From assembly GCA_049999765.1 (NCBI GenBank), contig JBNGIQ010008988.1, forward strand, positions 1-26,064: a DNA stretch of 26,064 nucleotides, written 5' to 3'. Position 1 is the stretch's first letter. Each line of letters begins with the position of its first letter. Positions 1 through 10,357 of this stretch are shown here, piece by piece. Made by a program: the position numbers and the translations under genes. The notes under the pieces were generated by a model that saw only the letters and a program-made list of their open reading frames with translations, made no database searches and was not told where the DNA came from. The stretch comes from Phaeoceros laevis (taxonomy: Eukaryota; Anthocerotophyta; Anthocerotopsida; Notothyladales).

Positions 1-283
1 GAGGTACTACTATGTAGCAACCCAGGGTAGAATTTATCCCCACATCTATCATAGTATAAGGGGTTTCGTTCCCACAGAGACTCATATATGAGCAACAACA
101 GACTAAACGGGCACTATTTACAACTAACTCTGCCGTTCAGGACGTGCGTCCTGTTAGACACAACCAAAACCACCACAAACCCCAGGCTTAGCCACCCGAT
201 ACGGTGCAAAACTACCTACACCGTTGCCAACGACCAATCCCTGAGAGTTACTCCACTCCAATACCTCGCAACCCGTAGTCGAC

Positions 284-424
284 GAGCCCTTCAATACGGC
301 AGACGACCTCTCGTCCTGCCCACAATCTTCAGGCTTGTCCACACAACATCCCCTCACAACTTGCGTAGGAGAGCCCTTCAACACGACAGACCTCTCGTCC
401 TGCCGGCAATCCTCAGGCTCGTCC
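284..424. repeat. Imperfect direct repeat, two units of about 55 bp
   Basis: Unit 1 (284-340) and unit 2 (371-424) both run from GAGCCCTTCAA through CCTCTCGTCCTGCC to CAGGCT(T/C)GTCC, with a 3-bp length difference and a few substitutions. The period is 87 bp. On the minus strand the units translate as similar acidic peptides containing PEDC and QDERS, but no protein family is recognised. Confidence 0.7.
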
Positions 425-440
425 CACCACAACGGCGCCA
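424..440 (-). other. Possible LTR-retrotransposon primer-binding site
   Basis: Read on the minus strand this is TGGCGCCGTTGTGGTGG, preceded by GTTTC. TGGCGCCGTTG is how the primer-binding site of several plant Ty3/Gypsy (Athila/Tat-like) elements begins. If real, a 5' LTR would lie at higher coordinates and the element would run leftwards out of the window. No LTR ends were located, so this rests on one short match. Confidence 0.25.
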
Positions 441-2885
441 GAAACCACTTGCGCCTCCGTCTTGTGTCTCCCAACAGATCCAAAGGTCTTCTGAGGGCAT
501 TAGGCTTCCCTCACGGCTGCACCTACAACGCCTTCAAGCCATACGAGGCTGTTTAGGGGACCTTCGGCTCTCCCCACGGTCGCACCTGCAGAACCTTTTA
601 AAGCCACAAGCTCGTTTAAGGGACCTTCTAAGAGCTTTTCCCAGGGCCACTTGCTGAACCACACTGAAGCTCACCCTACGCCAACATCCATCAACAATAT
701 CCACCAACAATAAACACAAGGCACGCATCTCCCCGAGCATACGGCATCCTAGCTACCTAACTACCACCGAAGTGTTGTAGCAGTGGCCTACTGAGCTGCT
801 GTCACCAGCGTTCAGCTCACCGCCAGGCTCAGATGTTTCTGGCCGCGAAGACACAAAAACTCAACTTGTGCGCTACTACAGAGCAGTACCGCCGCCAACG
901 GGGATCTCTGCCGTGGATGGAACGAATGCTCCTGACGACACGGACCTAGGAGACCTGCAGACTCCCACAATGGTTCACACGACAAATGAGCAACGGGCCT
1001 TGGGTGCCAGCCGCACGGTACGACCAACGAGCCTTCGTATCCGTACGAGGTAAAAGTGTGGTAGCACCAGGGGGATGGAGAGCTCCAGATCCCACTCCTG
1101 GAAAGGCTAGGCACAACAATGACACTGAATTAAGAGAGAAGGTAGACATATATAGTGTGAGGATGGACCACCTCACTCTAGATTTGGGAACTTGCACCCC
1201 ATTGGCCAGAGATTTTGCCTTGAACCCTCTTGGTCCACCTCACCCTACCCTATCCTATCTCACTAAGAAAATAGGGCGGGCCCCCTTCTAACTTAACTCT
1301 TATTAACTAACCTAACCGCATATTTATTCATAGCCGTCCTTACTAGCTACGGACTACAACCTACGGAATCAAAACATACGAAACAGCAAACAACACTTAG
1401 TATTTCTACACAACCCTATGTATCGGCTCGTACTCAAGCTTCACCCGTTCCGTTGCCGTCGCCATTACCGTCGGCATTAGCAGTCGTCCCGTGGTCAAAA
1501 CGAACTCCAAACCGTCTTCGAGCTACGAAATACGGCGGCAGGAATTTTCCTGAAGCATGGAGAAGCTGCAGACACATGAACTCAACTCCCCTGTGCCTGG
1601 CCGCCCTCCTGTAACCTCCAGAAAATTATGCAAGACTTTACGGCAACTCCGCTCGGAATTACGGTATTGGCCCAAGCATTCTTCTATGCCGTATCATGCC
1701 ATTGTGGCCTCCTAAACAAGTGGCCCGCTAGCCACACCTAGCTCAACTGCCACGGCTTGTCTTACAGCCGGGCCCGTGCCCTTAAACTACGGCCCTGCGG
1801 AATTACGGTACGAACCGTAAAAATTACGGGAAAGCCGTCTTACTACGGTACGGCCCGGAATAATTTTCCCTTACTCCTGGCCTCTCCCCAGATGGTCACA
1901 AAAAGTTTCAGCTCAAGCAGGAGCTCAGAACTCCAAGCATAAAATGTCAGCTTGATCCCCTTGCTAAGTTATGGCTAGCAGCACACTCAATTAATCCTGG
2001 TACATATCCTTCCTTACTCATGTGAACTTGGCTTCCATAGCCAGCATAATTAAAGCCGGCTCAGCAACATATGCATACGATCCTTAGATGGCTGCCAAAA
2101 ATAGTTCAAACCTTAGCGTGAAGCAAGGTGAAATCCTTCCCGCAATTATGCCTTGACCACAAGTTTGCCCTGCATAACCCGGATGGACAACCTCTTTGTC
2201 TGCTGGCTAGTCAGCCAAAGAAAGAGCATTAATTATAGAACATGCTAGAAAAGCCTTCTTAGCAGTATATCCCGTTGTAGCACCAGTCACATGGCCTCAT
2301 AAGCAAAGTGGACATAGAAGATTAAACCAAGCAAGCCTTGACTCTCAGCTCTTGCATGACCTGGACAACCAACCACCTTGCCTTACAAAGGAATAATCCA
2401 AAGAAGCTCAAATGATGGAAGGAAAAGCCCTCCCTGAAACACAACTGGTCCTGCCACGCTCCTATCCAGGCCCTTATGGTTAACACCAAATGGTACCCGG
2501 TCTCTTAAAAGCTCACACTAATGGCCAAGTATCATGGCCTGCCACCTCACCAAGTGGGTTCATTAAAAAATGATTCTCATGCCCACTTCTCCTAGCAACA
2601 AGCGCATGCCTCCAAAAGTGACGCACGGTCTCCCAAGGAGATGTGGCTCCTACCTGGACAGCCCACTAGGTGCACGGCCCCCAAGTAATCATAAGGAATG
2701 AAACCCCCCAAGGGAAAAGATGCTCCTTAGCTCCAATCTTGTGCACGGACCTCTAGAGAGGGACCAGCCCACTCTTGTGTGCATGCACACACCTGGTCAA
2801 CACTAAATACTCACTGCCTGCCCGTCTGACCAGGCGTCATACAAGCACCAAGTGCTCCTTAAGATATGCATAAAAGGGAATCTGG

Positions 2886-2911
2886 GGAGAAGGATGGATG
2901 ATTCCTTCTCC
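2886..2911. repeat. Short inverted repeat (hairpin)
   Basis: GGAGAAGGA (2886-2894) and TCCTTCTCC (2903-2911) are perfect 9-bp arms around an 8-nt loop. A TATA-like ATAAAAGG lies about 15 bp upstream, so this could be the transcribed start of an LTR-type promoter. No function is demonstrated. Confidence 0.5.
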
Positions 2912-3661
2912 AAACTCATGCGCGCCTTCTCCCTAGCGCCGCACTTGCAGGCTCCATACCACCTTGCCTACCTTATGCTCACGCGTCCTTCCAAGCTATG
3001 ACTTGCACCCTTTAGCTCATAACCCTCCTGGCTCTGGCTGCAAACATGGCTGGCTATGGCTGCCTCTGCTATGTGTCCCTGCTCAAGCACCGCCACTAGA
3101 CCACCCGCACATGCCTACCGCTCTGCAAAAGGTTTTAAGGGCAAAAGCCATTTTCTCTTCACGGAAAATGCCGTAACCATGCTAACTCAGAATGGGAACA
3201 ATCCTAAATTATCATAGCTGCATGTGGCCCATGCCCTAACATGCCTAAACATGTGTCTGTATCGTAGACGCCATCCGTAGCATATCAAAACACATCCGAT
3301 GGTACGGACCGTAAAACCCTCGGTGCCCGTACTATGCCGATATACATACGGTTATACATAAAAACCATACCAGGCTAAACCCCATCGTTGGGAACCCCTG
3401 TTGACATGTGTTTCACCATCGTCAGCCATGCGGCCACGACCCATGACATAACCCTAGCTTGTTCCGGCATATGGAAACAACTCCAGCACATCCCATTGCC
3501 GTTTCCTCATGCCATACACATCTCAGGACGAAACCCTCGTCCTCACATGACCACAGATTAGCTCCCCGCTAACTCACCATCAGTTAATTAACCATAATTA
3601 ATTAACAAACGGCATGTCAACCGTTATTGCAAACGGGTTAGCCGTTTATTAAACGAAAACA

Positions 3662-4534
3662 ATGAAAAAAAACATTCCAGTGTTATTAAACCAACAAGTG
3701 GGTCACCACACTTGTGACTGGGCACTTGTGGATCACAGGCGCACTTCTCGAGAGCATCCTCAAGCCGATGGGCTGGCTGAAAGGATGGTGCAGACCACTA
3801 AGAGAGGGTTGAGGAAGATCTCCCTTACGCAGCATCCCAAGGATTGGGACCTGATGCTACCCTACATAGCCATGGGCTATAGGTTTAGCAAACAGGCTGC
3901 ATTGAGCGATTTCTCTCCTTACCTTCTTCTGTTTGGTAGGCACCCCATTCCACCATCAACCATCGCTGCTACCATGGATCAAGTGGTGGACTTTGATAAC
4001 CCCAATGTGTGGGCTAAGGTCATATCCGATCGGGCCGCTCTTTTCCATCGTATTATGCCCATGGCCATGGGGAATCTTCAAATTGCATAGCACCGAGACA
4101 CTTTGAGGTATGCACACACTCGGGGAGGCAGCTATCGACCCAAGGCTCGTAAGTACGAGGAGGGAGACTTTGTCTATTTGCAGCGGCAAACCCAGAACAC
4201 ACTCGAAACTGCTGCCAGTCGCATCATTCTCCGAGTGAAAAAGGTACTGCCATTCGGGGTTTTGCTGTTGCATGGTCAAGATGGTCGAGAGTGGAAGGAC
4301 CATCAGAAGACCTGTTCACCCTGCCATCTTCCGAATCTCGATCCAGAGGTCATCACAGCTGATTGGCGGCCTCCACCTGATTTCCCATGCAAGGTATGTA
4401 GAAGGATTGATGATGCTGATCAGCTCTTGCTTTGTGATGGTTGCAATTCAGGTTTTCACCTATTTTGTTTAGTACCTCCTCTCACCTTAGTACTTGAAGG
4501 CACTTGGAAATGTCCAGCATGTGCCAAGGCTTGA
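3662..4534 (+). mobile_element. Ty3/Gypsy integrase C-terminal part with a PHD finger (decayed)
   Basis: One reading frame encodes the end of a Ty3/Gypsy pol polyprotein, broken by a single in-frame TAG at 4088-4090. From about 3738 it shows the HPQADGLAER motif, which carries the third catalytic acid (E) of the DDE integrase triad, then the usual YRFSKQAALSDFSPYLLLFGR region. After the stop, RDTLRYA leads into the integrase tail (YEEGDFVYLQ). The last 50 residues form a C4HC3 PHD finger: CKVC, then CDGC, then HLFC, then CPAC, with the tryptophan before the last pair, and the frame ends at TGA 4532-4534. The first two catalytic acids, RNase H and reverse transcriptase are missing upstream, so this is a truncated copy. 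The broken codon was probably CAG, as the flanking frame is intact. PHD fingers commonly read histone H3 tails, so this module may have guided insertion. Confidence 0.85.
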
Positions 4535-4559
4535 TCGGTTCAGCATTGTGCTCAATGCT

Positions 4560-4569
4560 GGGGGGGGAG
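4560..4569 (+). other. Candidate polypurine tract of the Gypsy element
   Basis: A run of eight G followed by AG sits 25 bp after the pol stop and directly before the first copy of the LTR-like repeat. This is where the plus-strand primer of an LTR retrotransposon is expected. The downstream sequence does not start with the usual TG, so the exact LTR edge is uncertain. Confidence 0.45.
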
Positions 4570-5275
4570 TAGTACATGCTTTTTTTGCTTTGATTGTTAG
4601 CACGAGCGTAACTATCTTGAAGAGGGCACTTGCAGGCATGCCTATGCATGGAGTTTGGACGTACATAGCACGATGGCATGTGGCAGGACATGGAATAGCA
4701 CGACAGCTGTGATGGGAAATTGTGCATGCACAAGTCACCATGTGGTGCAGCATAAAGCTAGGGGCATCTTTATTTTTTTATTAGTTATCTAGACTTGGGA
4801 AGACTTGGACCTAGGAGGAAGCTGCGCTCGCAACTTCTAGATGCTAGCAATACGTCACTCTAGCAACTCTCCAGGATGTACACTAAGGGCGGTCCTGCAA
4901 GGAGACACCTTAGTTTTGCAATTTCTTGGTGTTGGTTTTCAGGCGCTGGAATAGCAACACCTCTACACGTTTGAACTCTCATGATTTTCTAAGCTACGCT
5001 AGCCACCTTGAGCTGCGCTTGCATGTAGATTGTTTGCTTGAGTTTGAGTGTGTGGATCGCTGGAGGAAATGAGCTGACTCACACGCAATTGCTTTGTGGC
5101 CTTAGCATCAGATTGCCAGCACGGCCACGAGACCTTCTAGTAGTACATACTTTTTTTGCTTTGATTATTAGCACAAGCGTTACTATCTTGAAGAGGGCAC
5201 TTGCAGGCATGCCTATGCATGGAGTTTGGACGTACGTAGCACGATGGCATGTGGCAGGACATGGAGTAGCATGAT
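4568..5275 (+). repeat. LTR-like direct repeats, two 137-bp copies
   Basis: Positions 4568-4704 and 5139-5275 match over 137 bp without length change, starting AGTAGTACAT and containing AAGAGGGCACTTGCAGGCAT and TGGCATGTGGCAGGACATGG; I see only a handful of substitutions. The period is 571 bp. Because copy 1 starts at the G-tract, it is probably the start of the 3' LTR. Copy 2 is then either an internal duplication or the start of a second, truncated LTR. Sequence between the copies (4705-5138) has no coding potential. Confidence 0.7.
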
Positions 5276-6206
5276 AGAACCGCGCTTATGTTTCCACCGT
5301 TTCTTAAGCCATGGTAACTAAAGTGAAAACCCAAACCTTAATTAAAAAAACCAATTTAAAAGAAATATTATTGGCGAAAACCTATAAGCCTGTTTAAAAC
5401 AAATGTGATTGGTAAAAACCAAAAACTAGTTTTGAGAGACTCTAGGGATATAATCTATATGCTTTTTCATAAATGCCTCTAGATTTTCCTCCTCGCTGGG
5501 CTTTCGTTTGCTAAGACTCTGTTAATATTTCCGTCAAAATGCAATATTAAGGTCCTCATTTTCACCACAACAACATCCATTCTACTATGATTACCACAAC
5601 AACATCCATTCTACTATGATTACTTGCTAGGATTCTCCTCCAAAATTTGCGGCATTCTCCACGACGGAAGGAGGTAAGCTTGGAGTATGCCATCAGTAGT
5701 CTCCTATGCCATGAGTACTCTCCTTAACAAGCCCAAAGTACTGAGCTTTAAGATCCTTTGACCCTTAACAAGCTTGACCCTTAACAAGCCCCCAAGTACT
5801 GATGATCACGAGCGTGGAGACTCGGGCTTCATCCATCTTCACGCCGCTTCCAAGACATTTAGGGGTGTCGGGGTCGCGCGCTCTCTTGAGTCTTTACAGT
5901 GTTTACGCGATTCTCCGTTCTTCAATTTGGCACCAGCTGGTCACCTGGTGGCTTTCAGGTGTGTTCGCACCTGACACAGTGCCGCTTTGCCTCACCCCGC
6001 AGCCTGGCGAGCAAGCGCTCGTACGGAGGCTTCGCTTGTGTGCATACCGTCACGAGTGGGTGTGTTCTATACTCACAGGCAACGTGGCTGCAGCGGATGA
6101 GGCGACCCGAATTTTGGCATTCTCAACCTGTCAGTCATCAATATGAAGCAGGACGAGAGGTGAATACATTTGGAGGTTTGAGCTAGTGGCACCCCAAGGT
6201 TGCTAG
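5276..6206. other. Intergenic stretch without recognised gene
   Basis: The first part (5276-5560) is AT-rich. A perfect 29-bp tandem duplication follows, then repeated CTTAACAAGC words at 5724-5790. From about 5790 to 6150 the base composition turns more GC-rich and several frames stay open for 60-110 codons, but none resembles a known family. The 3' region of the minus-strand MATE gene begins at 6206. Confidence 0.45.
5564..5621. repeat. Perfect 29-bp tandem duplication
   Basis: Two adjacent 29-bp units (5564-5592 and 5593-5621) begin ACCACAACAACATCC and end TACTATGATT. It lies in non-coding DNA and looks like a recent slippage product. Confidence 0.85.
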
Positions 6207-8954
6207 CTAACCCACACCTTGTTTACAAGCAGATGTAGACCAATGGGGGGACAAGGGATGGAGGCCTAGATGAATTGCAACGCCTACCTGCTTATTCCAG
6301 TCGGTGAGCAGCAGAGTGATGACAGCCAAACAGGCCAGTTGCGTCGCAAGCGCACCAAGCATTCCCATCCACAGCCCCTGCAGGCAACCAGCCATCCAGG
6401 AAACATATTTAAATTCGACTTCAAGAGTCATCGAGTCATCAGTCCTGATGGCAATTGATGAATTCCGAAGTCCTGTGCGGTCATCTATATATCCTACAGG
6501 TGTGTCCCAGTGAACTTGTAGTCTACTCACCCTTCCATTGAGATGAAAGTGGAATGCCAGAAGGGCGGCTGCCGGCAATCCCACAATGTAGTAGGCACCC
6601 AGGTTGACCCACGCTCCCCAATCTTGCCATCCACAGCCCCTGGCTACGCCTGTAGGCCAGAAGGCAGCAGTTGATCATGATGCACGAGTTCAAGAATGAG
6701 GCTAACTATAGCCAGCTATCTACCTACAAAAAAAGGGAGGCAATGCATCCATGGCAAATTTAAATAAGGTTCATATATATTTACAAGTAGATCATGGATG
6801 TACAGGATTAGTAGTGCTTCTGAAAACCTGAGAAGACGCCGTTGATTTCATCCATGATGGTGATGATGCTCAGGAAAGGTATCATAGAGGCCGCATAAGC
6901 TATCACTTCCTTCTCATTGCTGAACAGCCCACCCCAGATGTGGCGCAGAGAAAACAGAGTGATGGACACCGTCAGAGCTGTGATGCTGGCCATAATGAGG
7001 GTTACAAAAACAGCAAAGCGAGCAGCTTGCGGACGTCCTGCTCCCAGTTCGTTGGAGATTCGAGTGCTGCAGATAAGTCATGGATGTATGAATTCAGAAT
7101 CAGAAACACTCCAAGTTTCAGACAAAAGTCCAGACCTGTGAGCAATCTTGAAGACTTGTGAACCATTTAATTTGATTGATGAACTGGCCAAGGTCTCACC
7201 TTACTGCTGCGCTGAGTCCAAAGGGGATCATGTAGGCCACAAACACTGTGTTCATGCTGTTGTCGGAAATCCAGATATATATATATATATACATGCCACC
7301 CACAAGTTTACAATGGTTGCAATCAATCCAAAAGCACACTTGTAACAACTTCAGTGAACTCATTGGTAAGCACTTGTATACATACGAGTTGAACAAATAC
7401 TAGGTGTATTTATACGCTTCAAGATTCTCGTGAATCCAGCTTCAGTTGCAGACTCTGGACAGCTTCACATAAAGTTTTCAAGAATCTTGAGCTGGCCGAT
7501 GAATAACATACCAGATTGAGAGGGCGGACAGCTCCAGTTGAGGGTTAGGCAACAGGCCAGAGAGTAGGACCAAGAACTCGAAACACCACCACTCCAGACT
7601 GGCTTGCAACAGGGCCCAAAAATTCGTTAATCACCCACCACCTCATCGAAAGCTAGCCTCTTGAAACCGGGACGGCATTGTTTCCAACAGACTTGTAATC
7701 AACAAAAAGCACTGGTCACAAACATTTTGCACAATTCCAAGGTTGTAGCTAGTTTACAGCTGGAGGATGAAAAAATTGAACTACCAAACCATGACGGTGG
7801 AGGGAATGGCGAGGTAGAAGTAGGCGGCCATGTCCTGCCAGGCTTCCCCTATGGAAAACCCGCTCCAAGTCTTGCGACAGGTGGATGAAAATTTGATGTA
7901 GAGAACACTGTAGGCGACGTTGAGCCACACGGAGATGCTGGCAGCCAGTGCTGCCCCCTCGAACCCCACATTCAGTCTGTAGACCAAGAGCCAGCACAGC
8001 AAGACGTGGCCGGCCATGGTGGCCACGGAGCACCACAGCATGGGGAGCACCACAGCCTGCGCCTGGAGGAAGCGCTGGATGGGTTGGAGAATGGCGTGGC
8101 CGTAGACGTAAGGGATGAGCCACACTGCGTACTCCCCAGCCTTGTCTGAGATTTCAGGGTCCTGCCCCAGCAGCCTGAGAAGGCGGGCTGTGTTGAGCCA
8201 GAGGAGCGTGACCAGCAACGACGCCAGCAGCTGCACGATGACCCCCCTCTGCAGGAACACTCCCAGCATCCGGTATTGCTTGGCTCCTTGCGCTTGCCCG
8301 CACAATGTTTCCAGGGCGGTTGCCAATCCAACCTAGCGCAGGCAGGCAATTGCAAGCAAATCAAATTCGAGCCCTCCAGGGCTGATCAATGAATTTCGGG
8401 CTCCAGCTTCCAGAATGTGCATTGCACACAATGCCAAGCAGATGGAAAATTTTCAGGTCGAGGCAGGAAAACATTTGGTGCAGGCAGCGATGCAATGTTT
8501 TCTGAGGGGGACGGAATCCCAAGTTGTTCCAAAGGCTTACCATGACACTGTATCCGGTGACGGTAGCAAAGGAGGTGGCAATTGAGGAGCTGGCCAGGGA
8601 GAGCTCGTCCAAGTGCCCCACAAACATGACGGACACGATGGTGAGAGTGGATTGGAAGACGTTGACGCCGATCATGGGAGCCGCCATGGCCAGCTGCGTC
8701 TTGGCCTCCACCCCCGTGTCGGCCCAATTCCAACTCAGGGAATCCGACGTGCCATTGCCCTCCCTCTCAGCAGCCTGAGGATGATCAAACTGCCCGCTTC
8801 CGCCGACTGCTGCATCTTGCTGCTGCTGGTCCTGGTGCAGTAGCGGCGTGGAGATATCGATGGAGGAGTCATCTCCAGCTCCTCCAGCTGCTGCTGCCCC
8901 CATAGCCACCCTGCTCAAGGTGGCAGCAGCGCTGCGGATATCGATCCTGGTCAC
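6207..8954 (-). CDS. MATE (DETOXIFICATION-type) efflux transporter, 7 exons
   Basis: This encodes a plant multidrug and toxic compound extrusion carrier, a cation-coupled antiporter moving small organic compounds across the plasma or vacuolar membrane. Exons in transcript order: 8541-8954, 7785-8332, 7512-7598, 7200-7256, 6828-7066, 6531-6649, 6207-6377. All borders are GT/AG, and the joined frame is 1635 bp (544 residues plus stop). Family landmarks: a polar, Gln-rich cytosolic N-terminus; [15 protein letters not shown] in the first membrane helix; [15 protein letters not shown] after exon 2 begins; [20 protein letters not shown] in exon 3; [20 protein letters not shown] across exons 4-5; [20 protein letters not shown] in exon 6. 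The hydrophobic pattern fits 12 membrane helices. A possible donor (GTAGGC, minus strand) at 6287-6286 could add a different last exon; reading through gives about 29 extra residues before TAG. Substrate cannot be told from sequence. No gene neighbour suggests a pathway. Confidence 0.92.
7274..7292. repeat. AT dinucleotide microsatellite in a MATE intron
   Basis: An uninterrupted run of alternating A and T lies just upstream (in the transcript sense) of exon 4 of the MATE gene. It is likely length-polymorphic and has no evident role. Confidence 0.85.
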
Positions 8955-9726
8955 GACTCAGATCTGTTGCTGCTCATGAATGAATGTCGAGTTCGCAACT
9001 CATGTAGCCGAGTTGAAGAGGGCTGGTGGCTGGCACTGGCCAGCCTATGAGTTTGTAGTATTCAGGCACCGGTGTGCTGAGTCTGAACCCACATCGTTCA
9101 TGGAACCGAAAACATGTTTCAGGTTTGAGGTAAAGAAGTGATGCATGCTCGGTGCTCCTGCAGAGCCGTGACCTGTAATGCAGTCGGCATGCAATGCGCG
9201 GTTGGCTCCAGTCTCCAACCGCGCAAACCCAGACGTCCAGGGAGTAGACGTTGGCGTTGGAGTCTTGGACCCAGGTGAGGGTGACGGGCCTGATCTGGGT
9301 TACATGTGCTTGCAACCACTGCAGTGTCGACTCTGCCATTTCCTCTGACTGAATGCACTGATGAAAGAAAAGGCGTTTTCGGAAGCACCATAATGCATCT
9401 ACGCGCTTGCTTTTGCTGACCCTACAGGGTACAGAGCTGTGGACCCATAGGACTGCTCAAAATTGCTAACAAAACAGAATATGGACAAACCCACGAGCAG
9501 GAGCAGGAGCCGGAGACAATTATTCAAGGTGGACAACTTTATGCTCAGGGAATATCTTTTGCTTTCATCATGAATGCCCTTTGAGCAGAGCAGAGCATGG
9601 GCCCGGGATGTGTGCAGGACGCACCTCTGATGAGGTGCATTCCAAACACATGCCTCATGCCTCTGGGGCCGTGTCAGATGACCGCGTCTCCCTACATGTC
9701 GATATCAAACAACGCATTTTCTAGTA

Positions 9727-9779
9727 GTGCGCAGGCGGCCACGTGTGGCCACATCCATGTGCGCAGGCGGCCACATGTG
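9727..9779. repeat. 21-bp direct repeat (GTGCGCAGGCGGCCAC core)
   Basis: The word GTGCGCAGGCGGCCACRTGTG occurs at 9727-9747 and 9759-9779, differing at one position. Its CCACGTGT/CCACATGT tail resembles E-box/G-box elements, but it is far from both start codons. Confidence 0.7.
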
Positions 9780-9899
9780 TACAGACAATGAAATATGCAC
9801 GGTTCTTTCGTGAACTCAAAACTTGTCTACATTTCCTAAAGTCCATGCATCTGACAGACACCAGTTGGCTCCAGGGGCTGCGTACATACTCTTCCATAA

Positions 9900-9985
9900 T
9901 TGAAGTGGTAGTAGAATGCCATGCCAAAACCGCAGCAGCGGGCAAGCCGGCGGCGACGATGTAGTAGGCTGCTTCAGAGTCCCTT
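9900..9985 (-). pseudogene. Relic of a MATE transporter exon
   Basis: The minus strand here reads AAYYIVAAGLPAAAVLAWH, which aligns with [19 protein letters not shown] of exon 6 of the neighbouring MATE gene, with a two-residue insertion (AA) after the shared YYIV. The flanking frame on either side does not continue the transporter. It is best explained as the last recognisable piece of a decayed second MATE copy, on the same strand and about 1 kb upstream of the intact gene. Confidence 0.55.
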
Positions 9986-10158
9986 CCCCCTTCAAATGAT
10001 TTCCCCCGTCCGTCCTTCCACCGTCCGGAGCTATCTCCAGGGATAGCTGCCCATGTGGTCTTAACCTGGTCCAGTGCTCTTACCTGGTTCGACCTGATCA
10101 CGATCATGAAGCTTCTGACCAGAAAGGTTGGGGTGGGGTCGACCGAGAGAGGGTCTAC

Positions 10159-10168
10159 TGTATATATT
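10159..10168 (+). promoter_or_regulatory. TATA box of the decarboxylase gene
   Basis: TGTATATATT lies about 190 bp upstream of the first coding bases and in a good position for transcription to start near 10195. The stretch from there to 10357 contains no ATG, as expected of a 5' leader. Confidence 0.5.
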
Positions 10169-10357
10169 CCACATCTCCTCTTTGCATTGCACCGCATTCA
10201 CGGGTTCCGTTGAGTTCGTTCGGGAGGGAGGGAGGAGTCTGGATTGATCAGCCACAAGCTTGCTTCCAAGACCTGTTCAAGTCTGCTCAACTACCGCTCT
10301 CGATCGAGAACTCGGAAGGAGACCTGTGGACTTCAGCTCTCCTTGGAAGCGCCAAAA

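Larger units (their letters stand above)
1..3660. other. Repeat-rich intergenic DNA, no gene recognised
   Basis: I find no coding region here that I trust. The open frames at the left end (88-657 plus, 154-483 minus) overlap on opposite strands and owe their length to low-complexity, stop-poor sequence. Visible structure: an imperfect direct repeat at 284-340 and 371-424; a possible minus-strand retroelement primer-binding site near 424-440; many TACGG/CCGTA words between about 1500-1860 and 3250-3350; and a short hairpin at 2886-2911 just after an ATAAAAGG stretch near 2871. These fit worn LTR-retrotransposon DNA, but no reverse transcriptase or protease is visible. Confidence 0.5.
8955..10157. 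other. Intergenic region between MATE and decarboxylase genes
   Basis: This holds the upstream region of the minus-strand MATE gene and of the plus-strand decarboxylase, which diverge from it. Minus-strand open frames at 8974-9339 and 9721-10197 resemble no known protein as wholes, although the second covers a MATE exon relic. A 21-bp GC-rich direct repeat lies at 9727-9779. Nothing else is recognised. Confidence 0.5.

Noticed and set aside
88-657. 189-codon open frame at the left end
   Set aside because: Arg/Leu/Pro-rich with no family resemblance, overlaps an open minus-strand frame, and contains imperfect DNA repeats; more likely non-coding repeat DNA.
8974-9339. Minus-strand 121-codon frame upstream of the MATE gene
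   Set aside because: No recognisable motif or splice link to the MATE gene; probably upstream non-coding DNA.
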